DNA of 63,141 bases from Cystobasidium ongulense (GCA_022835595.1 BQUP01000014.1:1-63141), one strand, 5' to 3'. Shown: positions 12,160 through 24,541, numbered from the stretch's first letter. The notes: generated by a model not told the origin, from the letters alone. Numbers and translations: made by a program.

Positions 12160-13987
12160 TTAAGCACGATTCTCAGAGAGTCTTCGCTGTTGGCGCTGCA
12201 GCTCATCACCATGTTTCAAAGCGAATTGGCCCGAGAGTCTTTTCCTCTTATTCTCCAGTGCTGACAGAGGAAGTCGCGGACTGCGGTCCCCAAAAGGCGA
12301 GGAGTCACCTGTTGAGCTACTGCAAGCTGACAACTTACCTAACGAAACAGGAAGACTAGGAGAGGATGGAATACTGGAAGCAAGTAAAGATTGTGGCGAG
12401 GAACCGAGTACATCTCGTCCGTTATGAAGTACTAGGCCGTGTATCGCATTGAGGCTATTGCTGATTGGATACCCATCCGCTGTAGAATAGCTACGACGAT
12501 GTTCTTCCATGCGAGACAGGGCTGGTAGGGAAGAAAGAAGGTCATCTTTTGGAGGAGTCAGAGCCAACATTGTCGTGTGTGCAGTAGTATGAGAGGGTTC
12601 GATCTTAGCTTCGCTGCCGTTCGAGGTCTCGCGAACCCAGCACGCTAATTCTTCTATATAGCTACCAACTTTGCCAGCAAATGCGAATATGTAGCTCCCT
12701 TTGGAGACCCTGATCCATAAATTCTCTCCGTAGTCGTACTCGTAGCCATAAGCTGGACTCGATTTGTCCGGGATCGTTCTCCGATGGACTACTTTACCCT
12801 CTTCGTCATATGTCGTAAGGTAGAATCGTATCGCATCACAGAAAGGGAATGGACCACTGTTACATACGCTGACTGCTTCGATGTATTCATTGTCTGATAG
12901 CAACGGCCTTAGTGCGAGCTACGAAAGAACTCTGAGTGGCTCTCGTACCTTTCAGAGGTGTGGTTGCAGACACTCCCGATGTCGTTCCATGAGTACAAGT
13001 CGCAGTCTTGCCAGAAGACAGCTCGTATGTTATCTCGAATCCTTCAATCCATGCACCAGAGTAAATCGAGATGCGTGCAATCCGCTTGATGCTGTCGCCT
13101 CGCACAGATTTACCTATACAGAATTGCTTTCGTCAGATACAGTGCTCCAACCAGCTGATATACTGGTCTTACGGTCGTCGAATGCGACGCCAGGCTGTGG
13201 CAAGCCGAAGTCTACATTGTCTTTCTCCCGGGACAAATACGGTTGGATTTGGCTAACATATCTTGCCAGACGGCCTGCAAATGCGATGATTGGCCCTTGC
13301 ACGAAAAAGTCTGCGCCCTGACTGCTACCATAGCTTTCTGGATCTTCTGGGACAACCCGCACATTGCCGGTATCGACATCTTTGATGTGAAACTGCAGAT
13401 AGTCTATCATGAGATCGCCTACTAAAAGATCGGTGTTCTGCTTGAGACAACTGTTAGCTCAAGGATGAAATGGTACAGCTGGGTTCATACTTTGATAAAC
13501 CCGAGGAGCCCACCCAGAGCGAGCAAGATTTCGTTATCTTGGAGGTCGTATTGCATGACTTTACCGCCTAAAATTGATTGTCAATTAAGAGAAGATCATA
13601 CGGCTTGATTAAGCCAGCTGATGGAGCTCACCCTGTGGCCCATTCTTGCATTCATATATCGATCCGTCCGAAAGAACGTAGGTTGTATTTAAGGAGTCTA
13701 TCCACGCACCATAGTGGACAGTGATACGCTTGATTCGGCTGATGCTGAGGCCTTTCGGTATAGCAGTGACTACCGATATCGATTAGGTCAGCGCCTGCCA
13801 TGCCATACTTGTGAAGAGCGTAGTTGTCAGACATACCATCGTCAAATCTTTCGCCAACGGCGACACCAAAACCGGCGGGAAAAAGGGTTGCACCTGCCGT
13901 CGTATTGAACAGGCTTGTAGCACCATCTCTACTGCCTGACCTGGATTTGTCTTGAACTTGGAGTGCATTAGAAATCTTAGCAGACAT
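12160..13987 (-). CDS. Tandem jacalin-like lectin protein
   Basis: Exons (complement): 13837-13987, 13632-13769, 13491-13567, 13173-13437, 12949-13113, 12160-12893; 509 aa. After splicing, two beta-prism (jacalin-type) domains appear. The first runs from about 40 to 205, with GERFDD, ISRIKRITVHYGAWIDS and LQDNE blocks. The second runs from about 215 to 375, with GVAFDD, SIKRIARISIYSGAWIEG and LKDNEYIEAV. Each ends in a matching IIAFAGR or YIFAFAGK strand. Jacalin domains bind glycans; the ligand here is unknown. There is no signal peptide or membrane segment, so a cytoplasmic or nuclear role is inferred. The last 130 residues are Ser-rich. Parallel motifs in both halves support the exon choices, including a 59-nt intron after GVAFDD. 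Confidence 0.75.
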
Positions 13988-14350
13988 GTTGCCTAGTTAG
14001 CCTGTTTGATGGCAGGAGCGACAGATCCTGAAAATACGGGATGAAGAGAGTCCCTGTCGGCGTCCTTGCATATGTTTCACTTTTAGGGAGAGAGATAGTC
14101 GAGTGGCCTGGTTATGCTAGTCAGGCGTGCAACCTTTTGAAATGGTTGACATCCGTTCACAAGTCTGACCTTTCAAGCAGTCAACACCTGAACGCATCCT
14201 GTCCGGCCTGGCGCGAAAGTCCTTTGTTTGCTATCCTTTATTCGCATTGCTTCAGTGACTGCAAACAACCATGCAGATCGCATGCTGTATCATAGCAATC
14301 GGTCGCATAATCAAGGTGTGCGATCACCACACCTGACCTGTCAAACGATA
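13988..14350. other. Spacer upstream of the lectin gene
   Basis: About 360 bp that should carry the lectin promoter. A leaderless open frame on the plus strand (14041-14295) has no recognisable domain and is treated as chance. Confidence 0.45.
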
Positions 14351-14806
14351 TTACTTCTGCTGGGAGTTCTGGGTGTTAGGCGTTCGAGAGAGTAGCTCTG
14401 ATGAAGTTATCGATGACTCTTGCAATTTGGGTGCCGCTTTCTGTGTCGGGTCAACCTCTGGAGGAGCTAAATCTGATGACAGCCTCGATTGACTCTCCAT
14501 CTCTTCGGGTTTGAATGTGCCATGCGTATCACTGAGCGTACCTGTGCTCAGCTTGTAACGATAGCTGTGTCGACACTGACGCTCACAACTTGTACTGTTC
14601 GAGAACTGGAACTGGCAATGTTAGTTGTTTTGCAGATCGCGACGTGAGATGCACAACATACGAGGCTTGAAGATACTGTGATTCAATCACGAGAATAATC
14701 AGACAGGTCGAAAGGCGGTAGCAAATGTACTAGCATAGGCTTACTATATACCGCTCACAACGCCAACGCCAGTGGCGAGGAAAAGAGAGGCAAATCTGCC
14801 AGACAT
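14351..14806 (-). CDS. Small single-pass membrane protein (tentative)
   Basis: Tentative gene. Exon 1 (complement 14745-14806) gives MSGRFASLFLATGVGVVSG, an amphipathic start leading into one membrane span. A 14-nt exon (14662-14675) with good AG and GT borders adds YIFKPL in frame. A third piece (14596-14605) continues with LLE. Downstream, two endings are possible: an early stop at 14583-14585, or a further 31-nt intron leading to an open frame of about 70 residues that stops at 14351-14353. The pattern suits a short mitochondrial inner-membrane or assembly factor, but I recognise no family. The 3' structure is unresolved and the 31-nt intron is doubtful. Confidence 0.35.
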
Positions 14807-15040
14807 GTTGTACTGGTGGGAACCCTATGATTGCCTCAAGCAGTCTAACCTGGAGACCTGAAAGGCCCGATCACTTCTCAAAACCCTAAAAAACGTATAG
14901 GTAACGACTTTCAATATGAACCATATGGTCGACTCAACAGCCACCTTCAGGAGTGCTACTATTCTAACCTTGATCTTATTCATGTATCTACTCTTCATAC
15001 AACAGCCTACGGCCTAAGCCGCTATCGCAACAATATCTAT

Positions 15041-18000
15041 TTACATGAGCTCGCCTTCCAGGGCCTTTGCAAAATCATCTAGATCTTCATCCTCACCCTC
15101 GTCCGCTGTACTATCAGCAGCGTCTTCCACGGCAAGAGCACTTTCGGATAGCTTCAATTTGGATTGACCTGCGCGGGCCGCTGCAACCCTACGGCGTTTG
15201 GCCAGCGGGCTGCTAGCCCCCACCTCCGTACCCGAACGCGATGCTGTCGGGGACGACAGTGGCCGCTTCTTGCCTTCTGTAGCTACGGAATACGACTCAT
15301 CCTCCGATGGCTGCCCATCAGTGCCGTCTTCGTGCGAGCTGTCTAACCGCGAGTCTTCGTCGTCTGTCTCATCTAAAAAGGCTTGGATCTCCGCCTCTGC
15401 ATCTCCCCAATTGATATCCTGGAGATCAGCTTCCTCATCATCTTCACCTTCGTCTAGATTGCCTGATATGTTTTGACATGACGGTCCGTCGTCGTTCCTA
15501 GAGCTGACCACATCGCTGCCTTGAGGCGAGCCGGGATCGAGAGTATAAGCCGACTCGGGTTGCCGTCTCCACAAATTCACGGACGTGAGGAGCCACGACA
15601 AGGATACAATTGAAATCTCACGCCGACGTTGGGCGCTATTGACCTTTGATGTGCCTTTGCGAGCAGCGATTACGTGTGTAGTCCGCCTTGAGAGATCGTG
15701 CGAGCAAGTTGCGCCAAATTGTTCAGCTAATTGCCAAACTTCGGATCTGATGTAGAAAAGTGATAAGCAACATGCTGATATAAGGTAGTAGAACACGCAC
15801 GTCTCTGGAGCCTTGTCCAACGGTATCACGCCCGAGAAGACAATGTTGCAGCCTTGAAGAACTTCAGATTTCATACGAGGGATGATTGCCTGCAGAAAAG
15901 CGTGAGAAGAGCTCGGTAAAAGTGCTTGAGAGTGCGACAAATGGCGCACCGGAACACCCCCCAGCGAAGGGTTTGAGGACGCATAAAAGCGCTGGTGTAT
16001 CTCGCCCAGTATCTGTTGTGTACCGTCAGCCTCGTCGTTGCTAGGCCTGTCCCCAAAGATCTAGTGTTGACTCACATCTAGGACCCGCTCGAGTTCAGAA
16101 TCATCGTCGTGCAGAACCGCCTCTTCCTCTGCAGGTATAGACAATGCATCGCTTACGACGGACGCCGGCGCACTTGGGGATAGCAGCTGAGGGGCGACAG
16201 CAGCGACTGTTCCGGTGGCTGGATGCTCTTCGGCGGCAGAGGGGGTGACCATGTTTTCGGACTTTTGCGCGGGTCGATCTTCATCGCTGTCTCCGTCACT
16301 GTCGCTTCCGCTATCACTGCTATCACTGACAATATCTTCATCCCGCCCTATACTTGGAATATTGGGAAGCGCTTCAGAATGCAGATTGCTACCATTGCTC
16401 TGGGATATCACCGGTGTCGAAGTTGGCAATTGCAAATCACCTGTTCTGTTGCTGGGCACAGGTAGACTTTGGGGAGTGCTTGCAGTTGAAACATCTGATT
16501 TAGCGTGATCCAGGGCCTCGTGCAAAGCTGCTGTCTTTTCCTCCTGCATCCTCGCCAGAGGCTTGTCAAGGATCTGGTGATCCAAGGTTTCGTTTTGCTC
16601 CGAAATAGCAGCATTTTCATCCGTCGCCGCTGGAGCCAAGAGTTCTTGCTTGGATCGATCTGCCACGGGTACAGAAGCCGCTAAAATTTCGGTCGTCTCC
16701 TTCGGACTTGTGACCAGCGCCGATCTCTGCTTGGGCAGAAAGGCACCGTTGATGTCACCTATGCCAACGAAGAAATCATCTGTCGAGAGAAAAGAAACTC
16801 CTGCGTCAGAGACGACGGTTGGAGCTATACGAGGCTATATAAATGGAGAGTCTTTGAGAATCTTACAAGGTACCACCTTTACTAGATGCGGACTCCATTC
16901 CCAAATGTCGGCCCGGTCGTCGATAATGACAACCATGCTTTGATCTACCGGAAACAAGCGTTCTAGCGATTTGCGGACAAGGCCTGACACAGAGACACAG
17001 AGGCATCAGCCCAGGACACAAGCATTCGAGAATTTGTAGACGCACTGCCACTTTCATCTCGACTGAGGATGCGGTTGGCAAACATCCGCCCGTCAGGGTC
17101 AATGATTCGACACACATTTTCGGCATATTGTCGCGTTCCCATGGTGTAGACGTGAAGTTCGTATATCTTGCTTGCCTCTTCCAAAAAATGTTTCAAGGTG
17201 GGTCTGCAATTAAAGCGTCGGTCGGCAGGAGTTCGCCCACCATAAGCTCAGCAGCGAATATCGTACCTTGGTTTCACATAGTACCAGCATCCTTCCTCTT
17301 GGCCATCTTCGTTCAATAACTTGAAGCGCTGCACATCCCGAAGCACCGGATAATTGGGATTCGTCTCGTCGAACATCCATTCGCCCACCGTCGGATCAAC
17401 TGTTGCGTGGATTATTGTCTGATCCAGATCTACTATCAACGAGAGTTTGTGCTCTTTGCGAAGCCGAGACGTGGTTTGCTGCTCTAGTCTGGCTGCTTCT
17501 TCTAATGATACAGTCAGATTGGCGGTATCATGCGCCATCGAGATAGATGCTCGCGAGGTTTCCCGGAAGCCAGTATAGTCGACACTAAATCCAGGTGCAA
17601 ACGTGAGTCCTGTACCTAGCACATACTCGTATGTTACAAAGCTCGGGCGCTCCTCACCTTGTTAGATCTTTGCCACAGACAGCACATAACCCGCCCAACT
17701 GAACAGGGTGCTTGCATGGCTCCAGTATCCTCAGTATTGGTTGACTGGATGATAAGTGTGTGGATTTAGTGCCGGAACAGCGATAATGCACTACCAGACT
17801 AAGGAGCGGTGTCGTACTCACTATGGATCTCGAAGAAGCTGACCTTCAGGAAAACACCATTGTGTAACAAGTCCCTCGATGGGACTCTCGAATGTGAGGA
17901 TTTCACTTGTGTGACTGCTGTCGCTATCTAGGGTCTTGTCCCAGCGGTTCTCCTCATCGCGCCCATTGCCTGTTGCTCTCGCGGTCGCTTGTGCCGACTG

Positions 18001-18249
18001 CCTGCCCTTGCCCTTCTCGCTCGCTCTTGATGCAGTAGCGCGATCAACTTGCCGACTCGACGACTGCTCAGATGAAGACGTGCCTTCATCGTTCGTGCTG
18101 TCTTTAGCATTGGCTTCGTAACGAAACAGAGGGTCGAGACGCTGCACTTGACTCCCCACGCCTGCTGGCCCAGCCTTCACAAGGTGTTTGAGGATCCGCA
18201 AAGGAAACCGACTCTCGTGGACATAGACAGCCGTGTTCTCGCTGCTCAT
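15041..18249 (-). CDS. FCP1: RNA polymerase II CTD phosphatase FCP1
   Basis: Nuclear phosphatase that removes phosphates from the RNA polymerase II CTD and recycles the enzyme. Exons (complement): 17822-18249, 17658-17744, 17267-17584, 17046-17203, 16867-16983, 16076-16779, 15801-16012, 15041-15746; 909 aa. A biotinyl/lipoyl-like N-terminal region with ESPIEGLV comes first, then CAVCGKDLTSVDYTG. The FCPH catalytic core (about 215-400) carries the DxDxT nucleophile motif as DLDQTIIHA and the distal acidic pair in MVVIIDDRADIWEW. A BRCT domain (about 649-760) has EVWQLAEQFGATC. The acidic C-terminus ends DEDLDDFAKALEGELM, like the TFIIF-binding tail of known Fcp1. All eight exons join in phase and all key residues are intact. 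Confidence 0.96.
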
Positions 18250-18589
18250 TGAAGCTTCTTGCTGCTTTGTGCGCTGGATGGTTGTTAGATATTAGCTTGC
18301 TTGCCATGCATGGGTGATTAGGGGGAGACAACTCTCGATTGCCTTTTTCGCGACAAGCGGTACAACTGGACAGACGGTACCAACCGGATGAACGGGACCA
18401 CAACCATGTCTTCTCCAGCCAAGCTAAGCAGTAGGCACGTCTTGCTTGCGATTGAATTCGATAGAGCAGTTACTGCTTACCAGAGATGCGTGTCTAGGCG
18501 TTATTTCATGCATACAGGCTCTACGCGGCCGAAAGGAATTGAAATCAATATGCTACATTGCTGTACTAATGCCTCTGACCATAATAATA
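18250..18589. other. FCP1 upstream / glycosyltransferase downstream spacer
   Basis: About 340 bp with the FCP1 promoter and the 3' UTR of the next leftward gene. No coding feature recognised. Confidence 0.5.
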
Positions 18590-20358
18590 CTATTGGTATC
18601 TAGATGTAGGAAACCATCTAACATCCACGCTACGAAACAGCTTATCGGGGTTTCGACTCTGCACGTTCAGGAGTGCTAGTAAGCGACCTACGTTGCTCGA
18701 GCCCGTCAGTACCAAGCCGTCTGCTAAGCGAGCAGCGGTAGTGAGATCCCTCAGAAACAGCTTTGTACTGGCCACGCGTTGGGATATCGGTAATGCGTTG
18801 AAACTGCCTTCGTAAAACCCTTGTAAGCTCGGAGTTCTAGATGAGGAAGTGGAGTCGAGCTTCGGAAGATTGTGGTGGCCGTCTGGTTTCGCTTCGTTCC
18901 CTGAGACTAGCGCATCTATTCCAAGGAATAGACGAAATGCGGTGATTGCGTTGTGATGAATGATGCCCCCAAGGCCAAGCCCAGAGGCATCATCACTAAT
19001 AACCAGGAGTAGCGGCTTGCGTATAGAAGTGCCATGGTATGCTTTCTTGCCGTCTGTTGCATTCGCGAGATTCTGAGCTGCGATGACATACGCGTCCTGG
19101 TTCGGAATAGGAGATACCTTGGTCGGCAGATCTTGCGACCGGGCAAGACGATGATGTCTTGAGCCAGAAGGAGACTTAACCAATGATATTGCACCTGACG
19201 GCTCCTCGAGAAGAGCTCGCTTGTATTGACTGTTTGTGCCCACGCGCTTATTCCAGATATCGTATAGCTGTTGTAAAGTTTTCCGTGGTTTTGGCAAAGC
19301 GTTCGCACCAAACTTGTGCAGCTCTAAGGCCTTATCTCCTAGTCTATATGTAAGGTCAACTCCTTGGTCAGATATCTATTGCAGTGAAGATGAAGTGGTA
19401 GAGGTGACTTACCTGACGTGCGCAGCAATAATGGGTCCCCGCTTCGCTGACCCTAATACAGACGCCGACAAGGCCGAGTCGACAAGTTGCCGCATCTCGC
19501 TATTTAATGACCAGAGCTGCGATACCGCTTGGCTCATAATATCAAAGACAGTTGCATATGCCACAGGCAAAGTCTCTTGAATGTCCAACGGTACATGTGT
19601 TACATTCGATTTGCGGTCTCGCAGATGGAGTTCCATGACTTCGCTTGTATTCGTGTAAAGATCAAGTATCATTTGATCAAGGTAATCCAGTTTGCGTGTA
19701 GACCAGACGACGTGCGGAGCTTGCGTCCATGATGGCGACATGTCCTTCAGGCCAATGAAAGCTAGGGGTGGGTCCCCAGCTGCCGGTGCAAGCGGTGTAC
19801 GATCCACATTCTTGTAGCCGTACGGCATATGACACGAGACATAGGTCGGCGTGAAGTAGCTGTTAATCGATAGGAAGATCAGCAAAGTGTAATGCTGATT
19901 GGCGCGCGGTCCACTTACTCTGTCCACCTTCCATAGTTCCATTGACTGTCATCGATAACCACCTCATAATCAAAGTGCTTTGCCAGAAGAACGACGCGAA
20001 GGAAGATGAGATATTCTGAAGCAAAGCCATGCGCACCAGCAAAGCGATAGAGTAGAGTTCTCGGGCATTCTGGTCCTTGAGAGTTGAATTGGGTAGCTGG
20101 AGCGTTCTTTTCAGTCCGTGACCAGGGAGGATGCCAAAGTCGGAAGAAGTTGGTAGTAGACACTCCATCTGAGCCATTTCTAACCCATGCTGTATTGAAG
20201 TCGTAGCCTTGGTTGAGCAGAAGAAGTTGGTGAAAGACGATCACGACTCCAAGAAGAGCGAGCGCGAGGATTGATTTGATGGTGTAGCGATTTGACGAGA
20301 GGGACAGCAGTCCCGCAACTGACCTATGCACTTCATGGCGTATCATTGGCCATGACAA
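18590..20358 (-). CDS. Type II membrane glycosyltransferase-like protein
   Basis: Exons (complement): 19919-20358, 19413-19859, 18590-19343; 546 aa. One membrane anchor near residues 28-48 (SILALALLGVVIVFHQLLL) follows a short cytosolic tail, so the bulk should face the Golgi or ER lumen. The luminal part has YRFAGAHGFASEYL and DYEVVIDDSQWNYGRW near its start, and IIAAHVRLGDKALELHKF in the middle. An HVR-G-DK element and an early G-x-G/S-E region resemble GT-B fold fucosyltransferase-like (GT23/GT65-type) proteins of fungi. Several N-x-S/T sites are present. Donor and acceptor are unknown, and I infer function only from topology and these motifs. The 3' exon runs to a stop without a further recognisable domain. 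Confidence 0.6.
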
Positions 20359-20394
20359 GGTTTCCTAGCTATGTACCGGCCTTGTGTAACTACT

Positions 20395-20685
20395 TCAATG
20401 CTTCTTGATCGTGTATGCAGCTTGTTCGGCGGCTTCTTGGCTCAAAAAGGGAATGCTTTCGCAGAGGAGGGGCTTCTGTCTACCTGCATGCGCTTGAGAA
20501 GCAGGTTTGGATGGATAGACTTGTACAAACGGTAAGGCGTTGATTTGATAAAGCAAAGGAAGGAAGAACAAGGATGTAAATCTTGTCGCGCTCCAAGCCG
20601 ATCGCGTGGCGTGCGTGAGGCTCAAAGCATTAAGCAAGAGTAAGCCAGCACACGCTTGCCAGATGGTGTAGTCCATCACACTCAT
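20395..20685 (-). CDS. Small hydrophobic protein, unknown
   Basis: A 96-residue frame immediately preceded by an in-frame stop. It has two hydrophobic stretches (IWQACAGLLLLNALSL and FTSLFFLPLLYQINALPF) that could be membrane spans. No family recognised. It lies between the glycosyltransferase start and the ECO1 end, in a gap otherwise too short for a typical gene. It may be a real small gene, one exon of a spliced gene, or chance. The first span vaguely recalls YOS1/IER3IP1, but the C-terminal half does not fit. Confidence 0.3.
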   Translation of the reverse strand: MSVMDYTIWQACAGLLLLNALSLTHATRSAWSATRFTSLFFLPLLYQINALPFVQVYPSKPASQAHAGRQKPLLCESIPFLSQEAAEQAAYTIKKH

Positions 20686-20833
20686 TCAAGGAATTGATGG
20701 TTTGTTTGGCCGTAAAAGAGGTCTCCATAAGCCTTCGAGTCAGAAGACAATATCAAGTCTACAAGCTATGCTACATGCTCATCTCAACAGAGAGCTCATT
20801 CGGTTGCGACAAGTGTTTCATTACAGTCCTGTT

Positions 20834-21896
20834 TCATGCTCTTGGGTTCTGAGAGTCGGTAAAGACTAAAAACGCGCCTGTCCCAGTCCAGCGGGCGAAT
20901 AACCTTGCTCCCGCTCGAGAGGGTTGACTGAAAGCTATACTGTCTCGCCTCTTGAGCTTCGTTATTGGAGTTCCGTAGATTGCTCGATCCGCAAACTCAT
21001 CTAGTATGGTCGCGCCGACGCCATACCCACGATAGGAATCGACGGTCCATATTCTGTCTACTCCGACAATGGCTGGTACGGCCGCTGGACTGCAGAAGCA
21101 GACGTTCAGTCAACATCTGGTATTAGAGTGTAGATTACGATGAAGCTCACGAGCAGAATATAGCGGAGTCGTCTTCACCGAAGCGCAGTAGATCTTCGGA
21201 CACTGGACTAGCTGATGATCTGTCGCACCCACCAACGCAGACAGCGCGGTATGCCTTCCTTATGGGCCTCGTTATAGCGCAGCCGACCACCTCCTGCTTC
21301 TTTGTAGCCTTGATATCGCTAGAAGATTTGATGAACGCATAAAAGGTCGAAGCTTGAATATCTTCGTCGGAAACAGGGGAAGCGTTCAAGGCTTCATCTA
21401 TTCTTGCAGCGATTTCGCGGAGCTGAAGCAATGTAGACGTTAGTGACAGTGTGCTGACAACTCTGACTAGATAACCTGACCCTACTCGTGCTTGTACCTG
21501 CTTCTCTGCTTCGCAATACCGAATGGAAGTAACATATCCTTGCAGAGTGGAGGTGGAGTTGCGCTTTTTCAAGGTGAGCGAGGGGAGCATTGCTAGACTT
21601 TCAGATTGTAAAGAAGGCCAGAGGATAGGTCCAGCGCGAGTCTTGCAATACTGTGCGTGTAGATTACCATCTTCAGACGATAGCTTTGTGTACTGCATTC
21701 CGCATTTTTCGCACGTGATGTGTAAAGGCTTATTGCTGAAGGTCAGGAAGGCCTGTCCTAGCTTTGGAGGTGTCTGCAGAGCGCGCTTCTTGGGTTGGGG
21801 GCAGCTGATCTTACCCAGCGGCAGTTTCGAAGTGGTATGGGCATCTTCAGCTTCTCGCTTGCGCTTTCGCCCAGGCAGCGTCTGTTTTCCTGGCAT
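20834..21896 (-). CDS. ECO1: Cohesin acetyltransferase ECO1
   Basis: Acetylates the Smc3 head during S phase to establish sister chromatid cohesion; nuclear. Exons (complement): 21151-21896, 20834-21089; 333 aa. A C2HC zinc finger at Cys62, Cys65, His80, Cys84 sits in the family position. The second exon carries the acetyl-CoA-binding and catalytic end of the GNAT fold: VPAIVGVDRIWT, SYRGYGVGATILDEF and the IAFSQPS block. The intron falls inside the conserved segment before PAAVPAIVG and joins in phase 2. A PIP-like stretch (KLGQAFLTF) precedes the zinc finger, as in other Eco1 proteins. Length and order match the family. Confidence 0.93.
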
Positions 21897-22568
21897 TTGT
21901 TTTGAAGCAGGTCGTGATCGTACGCAGCTCGAGCAGGCGGAGGACTGCTATCGTGAGCGTAACATCGTTGGGGCGTGCTGTAGCACTTGTATGTGCCCTG
22001 AGGCTGCTCTAGCGTAAGGACTTGTGTCGAGTCGGTGTATGGATGAAAGCTGTGTTCAAAGATCCAGACCGGCACACGCTTCTACGATCAGCTTCAGAGG
22101 CGACCGGTCATCTGAAGCACGAACAGTCTTCACCGCTCCTGTCCTACTGCATCACTCTCATTGAACCCTGACACTGAAACACTGCACTGCACAGACTACT
22201 GGTGGGAGAAACAAAAGTTGATTCTGCTGCAGGACCTCGAAGCACCGCCCACGCCCGCCACTCGAGTCGACGAGTTGGACTTGACCCACGGCAACAGCGA
22301 GAGCGGGCAAGCTTGGTTCCAGACAAGTCACGCTAGACAGAGCAGGTAGAGCGGGAAGCCGTGGCATGCAGGCAGTCGGATAGACGCACACCTCCACACA
22401 CACCCGCTCCTGCTTCAAAGGCCGATTGCGATTTAGGGTGGCACGAGAGGCAGAGGCACGCAATTGCTTGGAGGTTAGATATCTGTTCAAGGGGACTCCA
22501 CTATTCAGCCCAGACAGGCCATACGAGCGTCACGCACGGCCTCACTTGAATCCATCAACGCATAAAAT
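21897..22568. promoter_or_regulatory. Divergent promoter ECO1 / RIM9
   Basis: About 670 bp between two divergent start codons. No distinct TATA box or operator recognised. Overlapping short frames on both strands have no domains. Confidence 0.5.
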
Positions 22569-24541
22569 ATGGTCAGACCGGCCACCCCTGGAACGATTGT
22601 CGTCCTCGCTGCAACCATCGTCTTGTGAGTGGGCGACCTTGTCTTTCTGAGCGCTGCAACACAGCCGCGCGCGTACTTGTGGCTGGTCGACATCGTACAT
22701 CGACGGACATCAAGAACAGCGACAAGCTTCAGTCCTATATGTACACATACTGACTTGAATACTTTCGTCTGTCCTCCTCCAGGGTCATTGTATCGGTCTC
22801 AACCCCAATCATCAAGTCGGTCACTTTTCTGACAGCCGACCTCTCAGTCGCGGTAGCAAGCGTATCCATCGATGGCACCGTCAACTTGGGCACTTTCGGA
22901 TGGTGTCTCAATGGATTAGGCACAAAACCAGTCTGTCAAGGTCCTCAGCTTGGCTACGAGCTCGATTCAGATCAAGTCTTTGGCAACAACACCTCTTTTT
23001 CTCTCCCAAACTCCCTCATCAAGTGGCTCACCTATGCCCTCGTCGTGCACCCCATTGCAGCTGGATTGGCAGCTGCCTCTTTCCTTTCGGGATGCATCTC
23101 TCACTGCCGCGAATTCTCAACCTCTCGTATCACGACCTGGCTCACTTCATTTGCAACAACAATCGCTTTGTTCGCCTTTGTCTTTGACATTGTGCTATTC
23201 TCAATCGCTAGATCACGTATCAACAGCGCATCAAACAATGACGTCGGATTGAAAGCAAGCTTGGGAAATGCCATCTGGCTCACTCTGGCCGGATTCATCC
23301 TCCTCTTTGTTGCTGGCTGTCTGTTCGGTTTCGGACATCGCTGCATCAAGCGACGGCCGACACAGGCAGAAAAGGACAAAGTACGCCCACAGATGGATAC
23401 TGTATACGCTTCTGCGGCAAGGAAAGAGGCGGAGGACTTAGAGAAGGCAGAAAAGAACCGACGTGGGGGATCGAGTGGACTACCAGCCTTCCCCGAAGAG
23501 GAAGTTCCGCTGACGGCAGTACCCAAGACAGAAGAGCTGTATGCCGAGGAGTTTGACAATTCACAAGATATCGCTGGGGTGGGTACAGGTTATGGTGCTC
23601 GAACGAACAACAACCAGAGTGCCTATAGCAGTCCAGCTCGCGGACGAACGCCACTACCGCCGGCAGCAGCTCAGCCCAACGATACCCACTATGGCCATGC
23701 AGAGGCCTTCACCTCCATGTACGATAGTCCTTCACGACAGAACAGTCCTGCGTATGGACGCCCAGCAAGAAGTAGACAAGGCTCGGATCCAGCACAAGGG
23801 GTTTACCCTTCCCCCCACGGTGCACGCCGACAAGGTTCGTCTAGCACCAACGGATATGGCAATACGGCTTATACAGATACCGGGCCGGTCCCCGCAATGC
23901 CCGAACCTACTCAATATGGCGGGTACAATCCTCCAGACCATGCACATGGCGGCGCGGCGCAGCTTGCTTCTGGTTATGGGCAATACGAATCTCAGTATGA
24001 TCAGCAGCAGTCAGATCCGCAATATGGACAAGGTCAGTATCAACAGGCGTACGAACAGTACCCGCCTACAGCGCCCTACACGCAGACAACGCTACCTCCT
24101 GCCTCGAACCAAGAAGGATTCCATGCTCTGGCCGCCAGCTCCCGACATCGCCAGTCTCGGAGCATGGGCGCTGCTTTCAACAGCCAGCCGATATATGGAG
24201 GACACCATCAAACGCTGAGCGACCCGGCGTGGCCGCACCCAGTACAACGGACGGAAGACTCAACAGCGTACTTGCACCCACAAGCTGCCGGGCAACGCGA
24301 CAACACGACATCGGGCTACGGAGAATATAGAGCTTCAAGTCGTCGTCCAACAGATAACTCAGCAGGCCAAGCAACAATATCACCTACAAGTGACATCTAC
24401 AACTCATACTACACCCCTTCGCCCTTGGCTCCAGGCCCTCCGGCAGCCATACCTTATGTGGCGGATCCTGAAGCTACGCCTTCGCCTAGCTATCATTCAG
24501 CGGAGCCTTACCAAAGTTATGGAGGTAACGTGTATCGGTAG
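22569..24541 (+). CDS. RIM9: pH-response sensor PalI/RIM9
   Basis: Plasma-membrane component of the Rim101/PacC ambient-pH pathway, working with the PalH/Rim21 sensor. Exons: 22569-22624, 22783-24541; 604 aa. The first exon encodes MVRPATPGTIVVLAATIVL, the start of TM1, completed by VIVSVSTPIIKSV after the intron. Three more spans follow at about 95-115, 125-150 and 165-190 (SUR7/PalI four-span topology), and the extracellular loop has the expected G-x-W-C-like GTFGWC element. The C-terminal 400 residues are a Gln/Tyr/Pro-rich cytosolic tail, the usual PalI layout. The first ATG of the long open frame (22886) is internal and would lose TM1. Confidence 0.9.

Noticed and set aside
13085-13180. 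Frameshift in the lectin gene
   Set aside because: A GTAAGA donor at 13172 and a TAG acceptor at 13114 define a normal 59-nt intron that restores frame and aligns both jacalin domains.
20395-20685. YOS1/IER3IP1 as the identity of the small hydrophobic frame
   Set aside because: Only the first hydrophobic segment is vaguely similar; the conserved C-terminal part of that family is absent.
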